A stretch of DNA of 64,000 bases from Litchfieldia alkalitelluris (GCF_002153425.1 NZ_KZ119600.1:1938684-2002683), one strand, 5' to 3'. Shown: positions 43,710 through 53,101, numbered from the stretch's first letter. Notes: generated from the letters alone by a model not told the origin. Numbers and translations: made by a program.

Positions 43710-43748
43710 AACTTATGAAAGGGATTCTAACTAGAGGTAATCAAAGGA

Positions 43749-44576
43749 TTAACTTTTTTGATTTATTTGCTTTTCAAGTAAACTCTTAAGCTCTTTCATT
43801 TCCTCACGAAGGGCTAAAACTTCTTGGTGCGTATGTTCAGCTGTTTTTTCTTCTTCCTCTGCCTCTGTTTTTTCCACATTATTAACAATAACCCCAATAA
43901 ACAAGTTGAAGACTACAAAAGTACCTACTAGTACGAATGCAACGAAATAAACCCATGACCAAGGAAGGATTGCTAAAATTGGCCGCATTACATCACTTGC
44001 CCAGGATTCTAAAGTGACTACTTGAAAGAGCGTCAGTAATGACAATTGAAGGGACCCAAAATACTCTGGTGCCACTTCTCGAAAAAGGACGGTACCTGTA
44101 ACTGCAAAGATGTAAAAAATAATACTCATCAACAACATAATATTTCCAAGGGCTGGAATAGTCATCAGTAAAGCATCTACTAAGCGGCGAAGGGAAGGGA
44201 TGACAGATACTGCTCGGAAAACACGTAATACACGTAATATTCTTAAAACAGTAATAAAGTGGGCTCCTGCAAAAAGGTGACCTGCTGAAACAATCAGAAA
44301 ATCAAACCAATTCCAAGGATTATTAAAGAAGTCCCTAATCCGATTTAATGCAAGTAAACGTAATAAAATTTCAATTGTAAAAATCCAAAGTAAAATAATA
44401 TCAATACGAAAAAAAAGTGTTTTGTAGTTATCGTAAATCGTAGGATATGTTTCAAGTCCAACAATAACGGCATTAAACATAATGAGTGTAATGATTGTTC
44501 TAGTAAAATAAGGGTGGTCCACAAGTACTTGTATTTTTTTCTTCCATGTTGGTATATTTTGAGTGTGTGTTGTCAT
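43749..44576 (-). CDS. Voltage-gated sodium channel, NaChBac family
   Basis: A 275-residue, six-segment ion channel. The voltage sensor S4 has arginines every third residue (VLRILRVLRVFRAVSVIPSL). The pore helix and selectivity filter read LTLFQVVTLESWASDV, with the TLESWAS filter of NaChBac. S6 is VAFVLVGTFVVFNLFIGVIV, and the C-terminus is a coiled coil (LREEMKELKSLLEKQI) as in NaChBac tetramers. The start ATG at 44576 follows GGAGG. In alkaliphilic bacilli this channel supports Na+ re-entry for pH homeostasis and motility. Confidence 0.96.
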   Translation of the reverse strand: MTTHTQNIPTWKKKIQVLVDHPYFTRTIITLIMFNAVIVGLETYPTIYDNYKTLFFRIDIILLWIFTIEILLRLLALNRIRDFFNNPWNWFDFLIVSAGHLFAGAHFITVLRILRVLRVFRAVSVIPSLRRLVDALLMTIPALGNIMLLMSIIFYIFAVTGTVLFREVAPEYFGSLQLSLLTLFQVVTLESWASDVMRPILAILPWSWVYFVAFVLVGTFVVFNLFIGVIVNNVEKTEAEEEEKTAEHTHQEVLALREEMKELKSLLEKQINQKS

Positions 44577-44644
44577 GACTAAGCCTCCAAACCTTCTGTT
44601 CACCTATATTATTCTACTAAAAACTTTTAAAACAAGAAACAAAT

Positions 44645-44668
44645 AAACCTCCGTATTTACGGAGGTTT
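44645..44668 (-). terminator. Terminator of the FAD oxidoreductase gene
   Basis: AAACCTCCGTA at 44645-44655 pairs perfectly with TACGGAGGTTT at 44658-44668, followed on the minus strand by ATTTGTTT. Confidence 0.88.
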
Positions 44669-44715
44669 ACTTTACGAATTTTGCTGCCGATGACCAAGGC
44701 GCTTCCGCTTTTCAA

Positions 44716-46035
44716 TTAAGCGCCTCTTCTTGCTGCTTCTTCTTCTAATATCCGCTGGCAAACTTTGTATGAACTTGAGAAAGAGAGCTCAGATAATTGA
44801 CCTTCTCCTTGGCACCAGTCACCAGCGAAATGTACGTTGGGTAGTTGTGGGAAGGATGTCGGTAATCCACGCTGATGCATCGTCCATTTAATTGCCTGCA
44901 CGACAGCGACCTTTGAAACTCTAGGGATAACAAGGTGTTTACGCCAGCCTGGATAATGCTTATCGTAAAAATCTTCAATTCTTTCCTTTAAACGTTCGTG
45001 TTCTTTAGGATCATTTATCTCATTTGATTTTAAATATGCGATCGCTTGTAATAATTGTCCTCCAGGTGGGGCTGCTTCCATATCATAATATGAAATATCA
45101 GAAATGAAAATTTGTCGATCCTTATCAAAAATATACGTATAAGGAGACTCAATCCGCTTTTTCAAACCAATATCATAAAACATCACATAGGTTGGCTCGT
45201 AATCTGTGTAACCTTCTAGCTCTGAATTAATAGCAGACTCTTGGAAAAGTCTTTTTAATTCTTCTGGAGGAATTGCAAAGATGAATTGCTTCGCCATAAA
45301 AGTAGTCTTTTTAGTATGCACGGCTGTCACTTTATCGTCCACTATTGTAACAGACTCTACGCTATTCTTTGTGTAGATTTCTCCTTTGTTACTTTCTATC
45401 ACATGTACAAATTGTTCCACGAGCTTTTTCCAACCACCTTGGATGTAACTCACTGGAATGTTTGTCTTAAAAAGGCGTCGGTAATATCCAAAAAAGACAT
45501 CTGAAGGAATTTTTTCAGGCTCGCCTGTAAAAAAGTTTGACGATGCTAAATTTAACATCATTTCTTTTACTGCAGGACTCACTTTTTTTCGATCTAACCA
45601 CTGCTTAATGGAGACATTTGGGTCTCCCTTTTCAAAGCCTATCATTGTAAATAAAATGTGGTATGCGAATCGGAATTTATCCATACCTTTTAGTAGTTTT
45701 GTTTGTAATAAGCCACCAATATTAGATGGAACAACAGAAACCTCTTCGCCTAAATCATATTTCGCTTTCATTTGCGTAAAGTCAGACCAATACAGTTTTA
45801 AACCGAGATCTTGTTCCATTCTTGTGAGATAGGACTGATCTCGGCCGTATATGGCATGGGCACCAAAGTTAAATTGAAAACCTTTCATATTTATTGTCAT
45901 GGCACGTCCGCCTAGTTTGCCCCGCTCTATAAGAGCTACTTTTTTTCCTTGATCAGAAAGCATAGCAGCTGCTGATATACCGGCTAAGCCACCCCCGACG
46001 ATAACAACGTCGTATTGGCTTTTTTTCATATTCAT
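44716..46035 (-). CDS. FAD-dependent oxidoreductase, phytoene-desaturase-like
   Basis: A 439-residue flavoprotein of the amine oxidase/phytoene desaturase superfamily. The dinucleotide motif is DVVIVGGGLAGISAAAMLSD, followed by RGKLGGRAMTINMKGFQFNF. The C-terminal FAD motif is NVHFAGDWCQGEGQLSELSF. No carotenoid genes lie nearby, so the substrate is unknown. It could begin at ATG 46035 or 46029 behind AGGAGG. It is a single-gene unit between a sodium channel and proC. Confidence 0.85.
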   Translation of the reverse strand: MNMKKSQYDVVIVGGGLAGISAAAMLSDQGKKVALIERGKLGGRAMTINMKGFQFNFGAHAIYGRDQSYLTRMEQDLGLKLYWSDFTQMKAKYDLGEEVSVVPSNIGGLLQTKLLKGMDKFRFAYHILFTMIGFEKGDPNVSIKQWLDRKKVSPAVKEMMLNLASSNFFTGEPEKIPSDVFFGYYRRLFKTNIPVSYIQGGWKKLVEQFVHVIESNKGEIYTKNSVESVTIVDDKVTAVHTKKTTFMAKQFIFAIPPEELKRLFQESAINSELEGYTDYEPTYVMFYDIGLKKRIESPYTYIFDKDRQIFISDISYYDMEAAPPGGQLLQAIAYLKSNEINDPKEHERLKERIEDFYDKHYPGWRKHLVIPRVSKVAVVQAIKWTMHQRGLPTSFPQLPNVHFAGDWCQGEGQLSELSFSSSYKVCQRILEEEAARRGA

Positions 46036-46131
46036 ACCTCCTGGGCAGAATGCAGATTATAGATTAAGTAATATAGTAATAATGTAATTATTATAGCTTA
46101 TTATATAGGCAATTAAAAGGTAAGAAGTGTT

Positions 46132-46956
46132 TTACTCTATATATGCATTTTGATTTCCTAGCTCTTTTGAACGTTCCCATGCCCGTAAAACACATGAAAC
46201 GAGGGATTCCTGCACTTTGTTGTCTGTTAAGACTTTAAATCCAGCCTCCGTAGTTCCACCAGGGCTCATGATTTGATCATATAGATCACGGGGACTAGCG
46301 TCACTTTGCTGCACACGTTGACTCGCTCCGAGTAGTGTCTGTGAAACTAAGGTAGTTGCTAGTTTTGGGTCAATTCCCATTTGTATTGCTGCCATTTCCA
46401 TCGATTCCATTAAGTAATAAATATAGGCGGGACCAGTTCCTACTAAAGCTGTCATGGCATCCATTTGATCTTCTGGTACTTCAGCAGTTTCTCCCACAGC
46501 TTGAAATAAATTAATGATCATATCTCTATATTGATAAGGAACGCTTTTCCCATAACTAATAGGTGTCATGGATTCTCCCACAGTAGCTGATGTATTCGGC
46601 ATGATACGTATGACTGGAACATCTTCATGTTCAAGTTCCTCTTCTATTACCGCAGTAGACACCCCAGCCATTACTGAAACTATTGGAGTCTTATGGTTAA
46701 ATAAATGCTTAAAAGGCTCAATAGCACTTCTCCAGTCTTTAGGTTTACAGGCAAGCAGGATGATGGAACCTGAAGATACGATGTCAGAGCTAACCCTTGT
46801 TGTATTTATATTGTAAACCCTTTGAAGGTCTTCAAGGCGCTCGTTGTTTGAACGATTCGTTATTGTGATCTGAGAATTTTCTAAATACCCTTTTTTTAAC
46901 CAACCAACAATTAAGGCTTCTGCCATATTACCCGCACCAATTATACTAATTTTCAT
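46132..46956 (-). CDS. proI: Pyrroline-5-carboxylate reductase (ProI/ProC type)
   Basis: About 274 residues starting at ATG 46956 behind AAGGAAGG. The Rossmann motif is MKISIIGAGNMAEALIVGWL. Further motifs are SIILLACKP, VSVMAGVS, VPVIRIMPNTSATVGESMT and the catalytic-domain TALVGTGPAYIYYLMESMEM ending MSPGGTTEAGFKVL. It makes proline from pyrroline-5-carboxylate with NADPH. Adjacent to a YqjQ-like SDR, as yqjO (proI) is in B. subtilis. Proline is also a compatible solute, relevant to salt tolerance. No T-box leader is visible upstream. Confidence 0.95.
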   Translation of the reverse strand: MKISIIGAGNMAEALIVGWLKKGYLENSQITITNRSNNERLEDLQRVYNINTTRVSSDIVSSGSIILLACKPKDWRSAIEPFKHLFNHKTPIVSVMAGVSTAVIEEELEHEDVPVIRIMPNTSATVGESMTPISYGKSVPYQYRDMIINLFQAVGETAEVPEDQMDAMTALVGTGPAYIYYLMESMEMAAIQMGIDPKLATTLVSQTLLGASQRVQQSDASPRDLYDQIMSPGGTTEAGFKVLTDNKVQESLVSCVLRAWERSKELGNQNAYIE

Positions 46957-47115
46957 CACATTGTCCTTCCTTTCTCCAACTCTCATAAATTGTTCCTAAT
47001 TATGAAGGTCCTTCACTCAATTGTCAATATTTTCTGAGAAAAACTATCGTTTTCGACAGAAAAGGGGAGTTAAGATATAATATGTACTTAATGATGCCGC
47101 AAAGAAAGGTAGATT

Positions 47116-47910
47116 ATGATGGGAAATTTGGAAAGTAAATATATTGCAATCACGGGGGCATCTAGTGGAATAGGACGGGATATGGCCATTGAAGTAGCCA
47201 AACGGCGGGGAACTCCTATTTTGCTTGCTCGTTCCTATGAAAAGCTGGAGAAACTAGCCGAAGAGATTGAACAAAGCACGAATCAACGACCTCATTTTTA
47301 TACACTGGATGTAACAAATGAAGACGAGGTTAGGGAAGTATTCGAGAAAATATATAAATCTGTAGGGACAATCGATGTTTTAATTAATAACGCAGGCTTT
47401 GCGATTTTTGACTATGTTCATGAAGCGACAGTCGACGAGGTTAAATCCATGTTTGATGTGAATGTATTTGGTGCTATTGCCTGTACGAAGCTAGTACTAC
47501 CACATATGATTAAGAATGGAAAAGGGCATGTTATATTCGTTGCATCTCAGGCTGGTAAACTAGCGACACCAAAGTCAAGTGGCTATTCGGCAACAAAGCA
47601 TGCTGTATTGGGATTTGCCAATAGTCTTCGAATGGAACTTGCAGATAGGGATATTAAAGTAAGTACAGTGAACCCAGGTCCAATAAAAACGCCATTCTTT
47701 GATTTAGCAGACAAATCAGGAGAATATCAAAAGAACGTGGCCCGTTATATGCTGCAGTCCGACTTCGTGGCAAAAAAAACGGTGGACCTTATAGAAAGAC
47801 CAAAGCGGGAGTTAAATCTACCAACTTGGATGAATGTTGGAACAAAATTATATCAACTTTTTCCTGGTCTAATAGAAGCTGTCGCGGGAAAGCAGTTTCG
47901 AAAGAAATGA
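47116..47910 (+). CDS. yqjQ: Short-chain dehydrogenase, YqjQ-like
   Basis: A 264-residue classical SDR: cofactor motif IAITGASSGIGRDMAIEVAK, NAG motif DVLINNAGFAIFDYVHEATV, catalytic serine and YxxxK in SSGYSATKHAVLGFAN, and NPGPIKTPFFD. The C-terminus is hydrophobic (MNVGTKLYQLFPGLIEAVAG). The neighbourhood (proI, MBL hydrolase, Y-polymerase) matches yqjO-yqjP-yqjQ-yqjW. The substrate is unknown. Transcribed away from proI, ending at a bidirectional terminator. Confidence 0.9.
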   Translation: MMGNLESKYIAITGASSGIGRDMAIEVAKRRGTPILLARSYEKLEKLAEEIEQSTNQRPHFYTLDVTNEDEVREVFEKIYKSVGTIDVLINNAGFAIFDYVHEATVDEVKSMFDVNVFGAIACTKLVLPHMIKNGKGHVIFVASQAGKLATPKSSGYSATKHAVLGFANSLRMELADRDIKVSTVNPGPIKTPFFDLADKSGEYQKNVARYMLQSDFVAKKTVDLIERPKRELNLPTWMNVGTKLYQLFPGLIEAVAGKQFRKK

Positions 47911-47939
47911 GTTTTCCAGTAGATTGGAAAAAACAAAAG

Positions 47940-47978
47940 AAGACCTGGTAGCTTATTTTCTAACTACCAGGTTTTTTC
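47940..47978. terminator. Bidirectional terminator
   Basis: GACCTGGTAG (47942-47951) pairs with CTACCAGGTT near 47964-47973, followed by TTTTTT. It separates convergent genes. Confidence 0.92.
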
Positions 47979-47987
47979 TGAGATTAA

Positions 47988-49184
47988 TTATTTAATATAG
48001 CTTAGCGCTTGGTCCAAATCTTCGATCAAATCCTCTACATTTTCAATTCCGACTGAGTAACGGACTAATCCTTCAGGTATTCCTAAAGCAGCGCGTTCTT
48101 CTGGTGTGTTTTCAATATGGCTAGTTGTTCTTGCTGGGCCAACAGTGGTTTCCACAGCACCAAGGTTAGCTGCTTTGTTCGCATATTTTAGCTTTGGTAA
48201 AAAACTTCGAACTGAATCCAGCTCTCCTTTTACTGAAAAGCTTAACATACCGCCATAATCTCGCATCTGCTTTTTGGCTATATCATGGTTAGGGTGATCC
48301 TCTAAGCCTGGATAAAAGACAGCTTCAACCTTCTCATGATTCTTTAAATAATTTGCAATTTTTAGGGCGCTTTCGCATTGCTGTTTTACCCGCAATTGAA
48401 GTGTCTTCATTCCCCGCAATAATAAATAGGCTGCCATTGGATCGAGGCTTGCTCCATTGATTTCACGGTAATGATAGATTTGTTCAATAAATTCCTTGTT
48501 ATTGCTTACGGCAACTCCTCCTAATGCGTCTGCATGGCCCCCAAGGAATTTAGTCGCACTGTGAATGACTAAATCTACGCCATATTCAAGAGGGTTCTGG
48601 AGTATAGGTGTAGCAAATGTATTATCCACGTAGACAAGGGCTCCAACCTCTCGTGCCACTTTTACCATCCGTTCAATATCAGTGATTTTAACCGTAGGAT
48701 TTGTTGGTGTTTCGAGATAGAGGATTTTACATCCTTTCCGGACTTCCTTTTCCATTTCCTCATGATTGCCCGTTTCACATAAGGTCACATCGATGTTCAG
48801 TTTCGGTAAAAACTCTGAAAATATTTTATTTGTTCCGCCATAAGTATCTTTTATGGATACAACTCTGTCCCCTGGGGTGAGCGCGGTTGCTAGTGAATTA
48901 CTTATAGCTGCCATACCTGTAGAAAAACTAGTTACTGCTTCTGCACCTTCTAACTCCTTTACTTTATCTTCAAAGGCTTGCACAGTTGGGTTTGTATTTC
49001 GTCCATATATATGACCTGGTTTATTACCAATGGCTACTTCGAACCAATCATCAATATCGTTATAACCAAAAGAAACACTGTGAACGACAGGAACTTGAGT
49101 AGCACCGTGAACTAAATAATCCTTTTCTCCAGCCCAAACAGATTGTGTCCCTTTCTTCACTACTTTTTTCCCTTTGTTATCCAT
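47988..49184 (-). CDS. PLP-dependent trans-sulfuration enzyme (cystathionine synthase/lyase family)
   Basis: About 398 residues of the Cys/Met metabolism PLP family. The cofactor region has YGRNTNPTVQAFEDKVKELE, FSTGMAAISNSL and LYLETPTNPTVKI, and the PLP lysine is in LVIHSATKFLGGHADALGG. The C-terminal SVGIENVEDLIEDLDQAL is typical. It could be a cystathionine gamma-synthase, a gamma-lyase or a methionine gamma-lyase; sequence motifs alone do not decide. ATG 49184 lies 8 bases after AAAGGAG. No SAM riboswitch or T-box is seen in 49185-49416. Confidence 0.88.
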   Translation of the reverse strand: MDNKGKKVVKKGTQSVWAGEKDYLVHGATQVPVVHSVSFGYNDIDDWFEVAIGNKPGHIYGRNTNPTVQAFEDKVKELEGAEAVTSFSTGMAAISNSLATALTPGDRVVSIKDTYGGTNKIFSEFLPKLNIDVTLCETGNHEEMEKEVRKGCKILYLETPTNPTVKITDIERMVKVAREVGALVYVDNTFATPILQNPLEYGVDLVIHSATKFLGGHADALGGVAVSNNKEFIEQIYHYREINGASLDPMAAYLLLRGMKTLQLRVKQQCESALKIANYLKNHEKVEAVFYPGLEDHPNHDIAKKQMRDYGGMLSFSVKGELDSVRSFLPKLKYANKAANLGAVETTVGPARTTSHIENTPEERAALGIPEGLVRYSVGIENVEDLIEDLDQALSYIK

Positions 49185-49416
49185 GTAGATCACTCCTTTT
49201 GATTATTCCAGTCCCTTTACCTATAGACTACTATTTTTCTAGTGAGAATCCATTCGTCAAACTGTATGAAATCTTAAAAGCTTCGTTATACAAATTTTTT
49301 TCGGATTGGAGGTTAGGTTTGTTTAAATTTTGATATAGAGGGGGCAGATAGGATAAAAAGCCGGTCATTGCGAAAACTACAGTACTGATAGAATATTGAG
49401 AAATGGGGTTTTTTAA

Positions 49417-50280
49417 TTGGATATGGAAAAAGATAACAACATGCATTATGGCAAAGATTATAAATATATTCCTACCACCTCTGTTGGAAGCGGCGTAGGG
49501 ATTAAAGTTTTACCTGATTTGTATAGTCATACGATCCAAATTGTTAATATATGCTACGTTGGTACAGAGAGCGGGTATGTTTTAGTGGACGCAGGTATGC
49601 CTGACTCTGCAGAGAAAATTATTCAAGTTGCTGAGGAGCAGTTCGGAAAAGGTAGTAAGCCAAATGCAATTATTTTGACGCACGGACATTTTGATCATGT
49701 AGGTGCCATTATTGAGCTTGTGAATCATTGGAATATTCCAGTGTATGCACATGAGCTTGAAATTCCATTTTTAACTGGAAAGCAAAATTATCCAGAACCG
49801 GACTCAACTGTAGAAGGTGGTATTGTTGCGAAAATGTCACCGCTATTTCCTAATGAGGCTATTGACTTAGGAAATCGTGTGGAACTGTTGCCAGCAGATG
49901 AGAGTGTACCAGGAATGCCAGGGTGGAAATGGGTACATACTCCAGGACATACCCCTGGCCATATCTCGTTATTTCGTGAAGAAGACCGCTCTTTAATCGC
50001 AGGGGACGCATTTGTAACGGTCAAGCAAGAGTCCTTATACAAAGTTTTAACCCAGGAACAGGAAATCAGTGGTCCCCCGAGGTATTTAACCCCTGACTGG
50101 GATGCGGCTTTTCAATCTGTAAAGACTTTAGCTAATTTAAAACCTTCTGTAGCTGTTACAGGTCATGGATTACCAATGACGGGTGATCTACTTTCTTCAA
50201 GTCTCGAAAAGCTTGTTAATGAATTTGCGGAAATAGCCATACCTGATTATGGAAAATATGTGAACAAGCCAAAACACTAG
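49417..50280 (+). CDS. yqjP: MBL-fold metallo-hydrolase, YqjP-like
   Basis: A 287-residue metallo-beta-lactamase fold protein. Zinc ligands appear in the motif ILTHGHFDHVGAIIEL, in WVHTPGHTPGHISLF and in LIAGDAF. The family covers glyoxalase II-like thioesterases and lactonases. The position next to proI and yqjQ agrees with yqjP. The start is uncertain: TTG 49417, ATG 49423 or ATG 49441, with GGGG at 49405 as the only Shine-Dalgarno. No signal peptide. Confidence 0.88.
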   Translation: MDMEKDNNMHYGKDYKYIPTTSVGSGVGIKVLPDLYSHTIQIVNICYVGTESGYVLVDAGMPDSAEKIIQVAEEQFGKGSKPNAIILTHGHFDHVGAIIELVNHWNIPVYAHELEIPFLTGKQNYPEPDSTVEGGIVAKMSPLFPNEAIDLGNRVELLPADESVPGMPGWKWVHTPGHTPGHISLFREEDRSLIAGDAFVTVKQESLYKVLTQEQEISGPPRYLTPDWDAAFQSVKTLANLKPSVAVTGHGLPMTGDLLSSSLEKLVNEFAEIAIPDYGKYVNKPKH

Positions 50281-50349
50281 AGTGAAGCAACTACCACCTT
50301 CATAGGAGAACTTTTATTTTTGGCGATCAAAAATGGGAAAAAATCTCGG

Positions 50350-50406
50350 TTGCTCAAATGAGTATTTTTACATATAATTAAAAATACAACTACGAACGTT
50401 TGTTCT
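50350..50406 (+). promoter_or_regulatory. Promoter with LexA (SOS) box for the yqjW-like gene
   Basis: TTGCTC at 50350-50355, 17 bases, and TATAAT at 50373-50378 form a promoter. CGAACGTTTGTTCT at 50393-50406 matches the Bacillus SOS box core GAAC-N4-GTTC and lies 14 bases after the -10, at the transcript start. It predicts LexA repression. Confidence 0.85.
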
Positions 50407-50424
50407 AAAACAGGTGGTGGCAAA

Positions 50425-51693
50425 ATGGATGTCATGTATGAATCCTTACCAAAACGAACAATTTTTTGTATCGATATGAAAAGTTTTTATGCGAGCTGTG
50501 CTGCAGTTGCCCTTGGATTGGATCCGTTAACCTGCCACCTCGCTGTTGTAGGGGATACCAATAGGGATGGTAGTGTTATTTTAGCGGCAACCCCAGCACT
50601 GAAAAGGGACTTTGGTTTGAAGACGGGCAATCGCCTTTTTGAAGTGCCGAAGGACTCACGAATCCGTTTAGTAAATGCAACGATGGCGACGTATCTGAAT
50701 GTTTCTGTACAAGTCACCGACCTTTTTCACAAATATGTTCCGATGGAGGCAATTCATACATACAGTGTGGACGAAAGCTTTGTGGATATCCGAGGAACAG
50801 AACGATTGTGGGGAAATGAGTGGGAGCTCGCAAGAAGAATTCAAAAAGATTTATTAAAGCAATTTGGCTTAACCTGTGCTATTGGAATTGGGTCAAATAT
50901 GCTTTTAGCAAAAGTTTGCCTCGATCTTGAAGCGAAAAATCAGCCCGGAGGTATTGCGAAGTGGACATATGATGATGTGGAAGAAAAATTATGGCCAATT
51001 ACTCCGCTTCAGAAAATGTGGGGCATTGGTTCTCGAATTGAAAAGCGCCTTCATCAGATGGGGATTTTTACAGTAGGACAACTGGCGAAATTCCCTTTAA
51101 ATAAGCTGGAAAAGAAATTCGGTATCATGGGTAATCAATTATATTATCATGCTAGGGGAGTCGACCTTTCCGAGCTGGGCGCGCCTATTTTAAGCGGACA
51201 AATTAGCTATGGGAAAAGTCAGATCTTAATGCGTGACTATGATGATCCGGTTCAAGTGAAGCGGGTTATTTTAGAAATGTGTGAAGAAGTAGCGGCAAGG
51301 GCTAGGAAGGAAGAAAGGGCAGGACAGACCATCAGTCTTGGAATTGGTTACAGTAAGGAGGTAGGGCACTCTGGGTTTCACCGTCAAATTACAGTAGCAG
51401 AACCTACAAATATTACAATGGAGCTCTATAATGCTTGTCTGCGACTTTTTGATAGAAATTATGATGGGAGTATTGTCCGCAGAGTTTCTGTAGCATTGGC
51501 TAATATTTGTGAAGATACTTCGATGCAACTAAATCTTTTTGACACGACTCGTCCAAAGCAAAGGGCCCTTGGCTATGTAATGGATGAAATCCGAAGGAAG
51601 CATGGAGCGAATGCACTGCTTCGGGGAATTTCCTATACAGAAGGTGGGACAGCCAGACACCGAAATACTCTTGTTGGTGGACATAAATCTTAA
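50425..51693 (+). CDS. yqjW: Y-family DNA polymerase, YqjW/UvrX type (PolY2)
   Basis: A 422-residue translesion polymerase: CIDMKSFYASCAAVALGLDP at the N-terminus, YSVDESFVDIRGTERLWG (catalytic S-V-D-E), AIGIGSNMLLAKVCLDLEAK and the helix-hairpin-helix MWGIGSRIEKRLHQMGI. The C-terminal MQLNLFD is a beta-clamp binding site. It differs from DinB (26943) and belongs to the UmuC-like YqjW group. An SOS box is present. The following small gene is in the place of yqjX. RBS AGGTGGTGG. Confidence 0.93.
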   Translation: MDVMYESLPKRTIFCIDMKSFYASCAAVALGLDPLTCHLAVVGDTNRDGSVILAATPALKRDFGLKTGNRLFEVPKDSRIRLVNATMATYLNVSVQVTDLFHKYVPMEAIHTYSVDESFVDIRGTERLWGNEWELARRIQKDLLKQFGLTCAIGIGSNMLLAKVCLDLEAKNQPGGIAKWTYDDVEEKLWPITPLQKMWGIGSRIEKRLHQMGIFTVGQLAKFPLNKLEKKFGIMGNQLYYHARGVDLSELGAPILSGQISYGKSQILMRDYDDPVQVKRVILEMCEEVAARARKEERAGQTISLGIGYSKEVGHSGFHRQITVAEPTNITMELYNACLRLFDRNYDGSIVRRVSVALANICEDTSMQLNLFDTTRPKQRALGYVMDEIRRKHGANALLRGISYTEGGTARHRNTLVGGHKS

Positions 51694-51908
51694 GTTTTTC
51701 TTGAAAAAACTGTAGTTCCACCATCTACAATCGTGACTATACTACTTGTTTTTTCCTTATTGAAAATAGGGAATTTTCAGTTATATTTTTTATGAAAAAT
51801 GTTTATAAAATCTTCATAAATTTGGTAAGGGAAAAGTGTAGAAAGGTGTATAGTATAGGTGTGTAGTGAGTAGTTTCACAATACCTTATAGGGGAGAGGT
51901 TGTTTGCT

Positions 51909-52193
51909 ATGATCGTTAAAGATTTGGTCGAAGCAAGGGAACTTATGATCGATGAAGTAAAGGAAAATGTAGTAGTAGTCTACGAATTGTTTGACAATGC
52001 TGATTGCCACTGTGAAGGGGTAGAGATTGAAGAATTTGAGTGTGATCCGGAAGAAATTATTCAAATTCTATCAGGATGTTCAGAAGATTCTCTAACGTGC
52101 ATAAAAGAGTACCACGTTGGTGAAGAGTTTGCCACTGTGGACGACGTTTTGCAGGATATCAGAATAAACTACAGCAGCCTTTTAAAGGCATAA
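51909..52193 (+). CDS. Small acidic Cys-containing protein (94 aa)
   Basis: The ATG at 51909 follows GGGGAGAGG. The product is acidic and has five cysteines spread over NADCHCEGVEIEEFECDPEE and GCSEDSLTC. The C-H-C cluster could bind a metal. It ends with a helical part (VDDVLQDIRINYSSLLKA). No family is assigned. It lies downstream of yqjW but has its own region in between (51694-51908) with AT-rich promoter-like sequence. A long hairpin repeat follows. Confidence 0.65.
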   Translation: MIVKDLVEARELMIDEVKENVVVVYELFDNADCHCEGVEIEEFECDPEEIIQILSGCSEDSLTCIKEYHVGEEFATVDDVLQDIRINYSSLLKA

Positions 52194-52238
52194 ATGCTGC
52201 AGAGCTGATAGGGTTATATGACTATAAAGCCATTAGGC

Positions 52239-52393
52239 GAAAGAGGCTGCCCCAAAAGTAAAAGTATTAATTGAAAAGACGAACAAAAATCACTAAAGCG
52301 AAGTATATTTGTGAAGCGATTTATAAGTAATAGTGATCTTTTTGCTTGTTTGGCTTTTCTAAAATTAATACAACTTTTGGGGCAGCCTCTTTC
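52239..52393. repeat. Long hairpin repeat, copy 1 (155 bp)
   Basis: GAAAGAGGCTGCCCC at the left end pairs with GGGGCAGCCTCTTTC at the right end, and AAAAGT with ACTTTT next to them. The pairing continues through GTATTAATT/AATTAATAC, GAAAAG/CTTTTC and AATCACTA/TAGTGAT, so nearly the whole 155 bases can fold into one rod. The tip holds GCGAAGTATATTTGTGAAGCG-like sequence related to copies 2 and 3. It follows a gene 3' end and could act as a terminator. Confidence 0.85.
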
Positions 52394-52546
52394 CTTATGA
52401 TGCCGACCTAACATATAAAGAAGTGATGAATTTGATATGTGACTAGTTTATAATATACAAAGAAGCAATGTGATTTAAATTTAGCCGCCCTGAAGTAAAA
52501 ACATATTTTCACGGTAGCCGTTAGATTAGTAAAGGGGAGAAATTTA

Positions 52547-53047
52547 GTGATAAAAGTTTTGTTTGTATGTTTGGGCAATATTTGTCGTTCTCCTATGGCG
52601 GAAGCAATTTTTCGTCAAAAGGTGAAAGGTGCTAGCTTAGAAGAAAAGATACTAGTAGATTCTGCAGGGACTGGGAGCTGGCACGTTGGGAACCGGCCTC
52701 ATGAAGGGACGCTAGAAATTTTAGAGAAAAACGATGTGGACCATGAAGGGATTACTGCCCGTCAAGTAACGGAGAAAGATATAACGGAGTATGACTACAT
52801 TATTGGAATGGACTCGTCTAATGTGGGAAATCTTCACCGATTAAAAGTTCCAGGAGACAGTGTAAATAAGGTTGGTGAGATTTCACGGTTATTAGACTTT
52901 GCCCCATCAAGATCTATTGTAGATGTCCCTGACCCATATTTTACTGGAAATTTCATTGAGGTTTATGACCTTGTTGAGGATGGGTGTGAACGCCTCCTTG
53001 ATCATATTTTGAAAAACAACCCTATATTAAATGAAGAAGGGAACTAA
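52547..53047 (+). CDS. Low-molecular-weight protein tyrosine phosphatase
   Basis: A 166-residue phosphatase starting at GTG behind AAGGGGAG. The P-loop is VLFVCLGNICRSPMAEAIF (C-X5-R), and the general-acid aspartate is in IVDVPDPYFTGNF. B. subtilis has the similar YfkJ and YwlE; YwlE is an arginine phosphatase and has a threonine in the P-loop (CTGNTCRSP), while this one has isoleucine (CLGNICRSP), so it is a tyrosine-type enzyme. Single gene. Confidence 0.92.
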   Translation: MIKVLFVCLGNICRSPMAEAIFRQKVKGASLEEKILVDSAGTGSWHVGNRPHEGTLEILEKNDVDHEGITARQVTEKDITEYDYIIGMDSSNVGNLHRLKVPGDSVNKVGEISRLLDFAPSRSIVDVPDPYFTGNFIEVYDLVEDGCERLLDHILKNNPILNEEGN

Positions 53048-53101
53048 TTTAGTTAATTGTTCTTCTAAATAACAAATAATCAACTTATTTTTTGATTAAA
53101 T

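Noticed and set aside
46957-47115. T-box or proline leader before proI
   Set aside because: No T-box core sequence or specifier-type hairpin is seen; the region is a short divergent promoter region.
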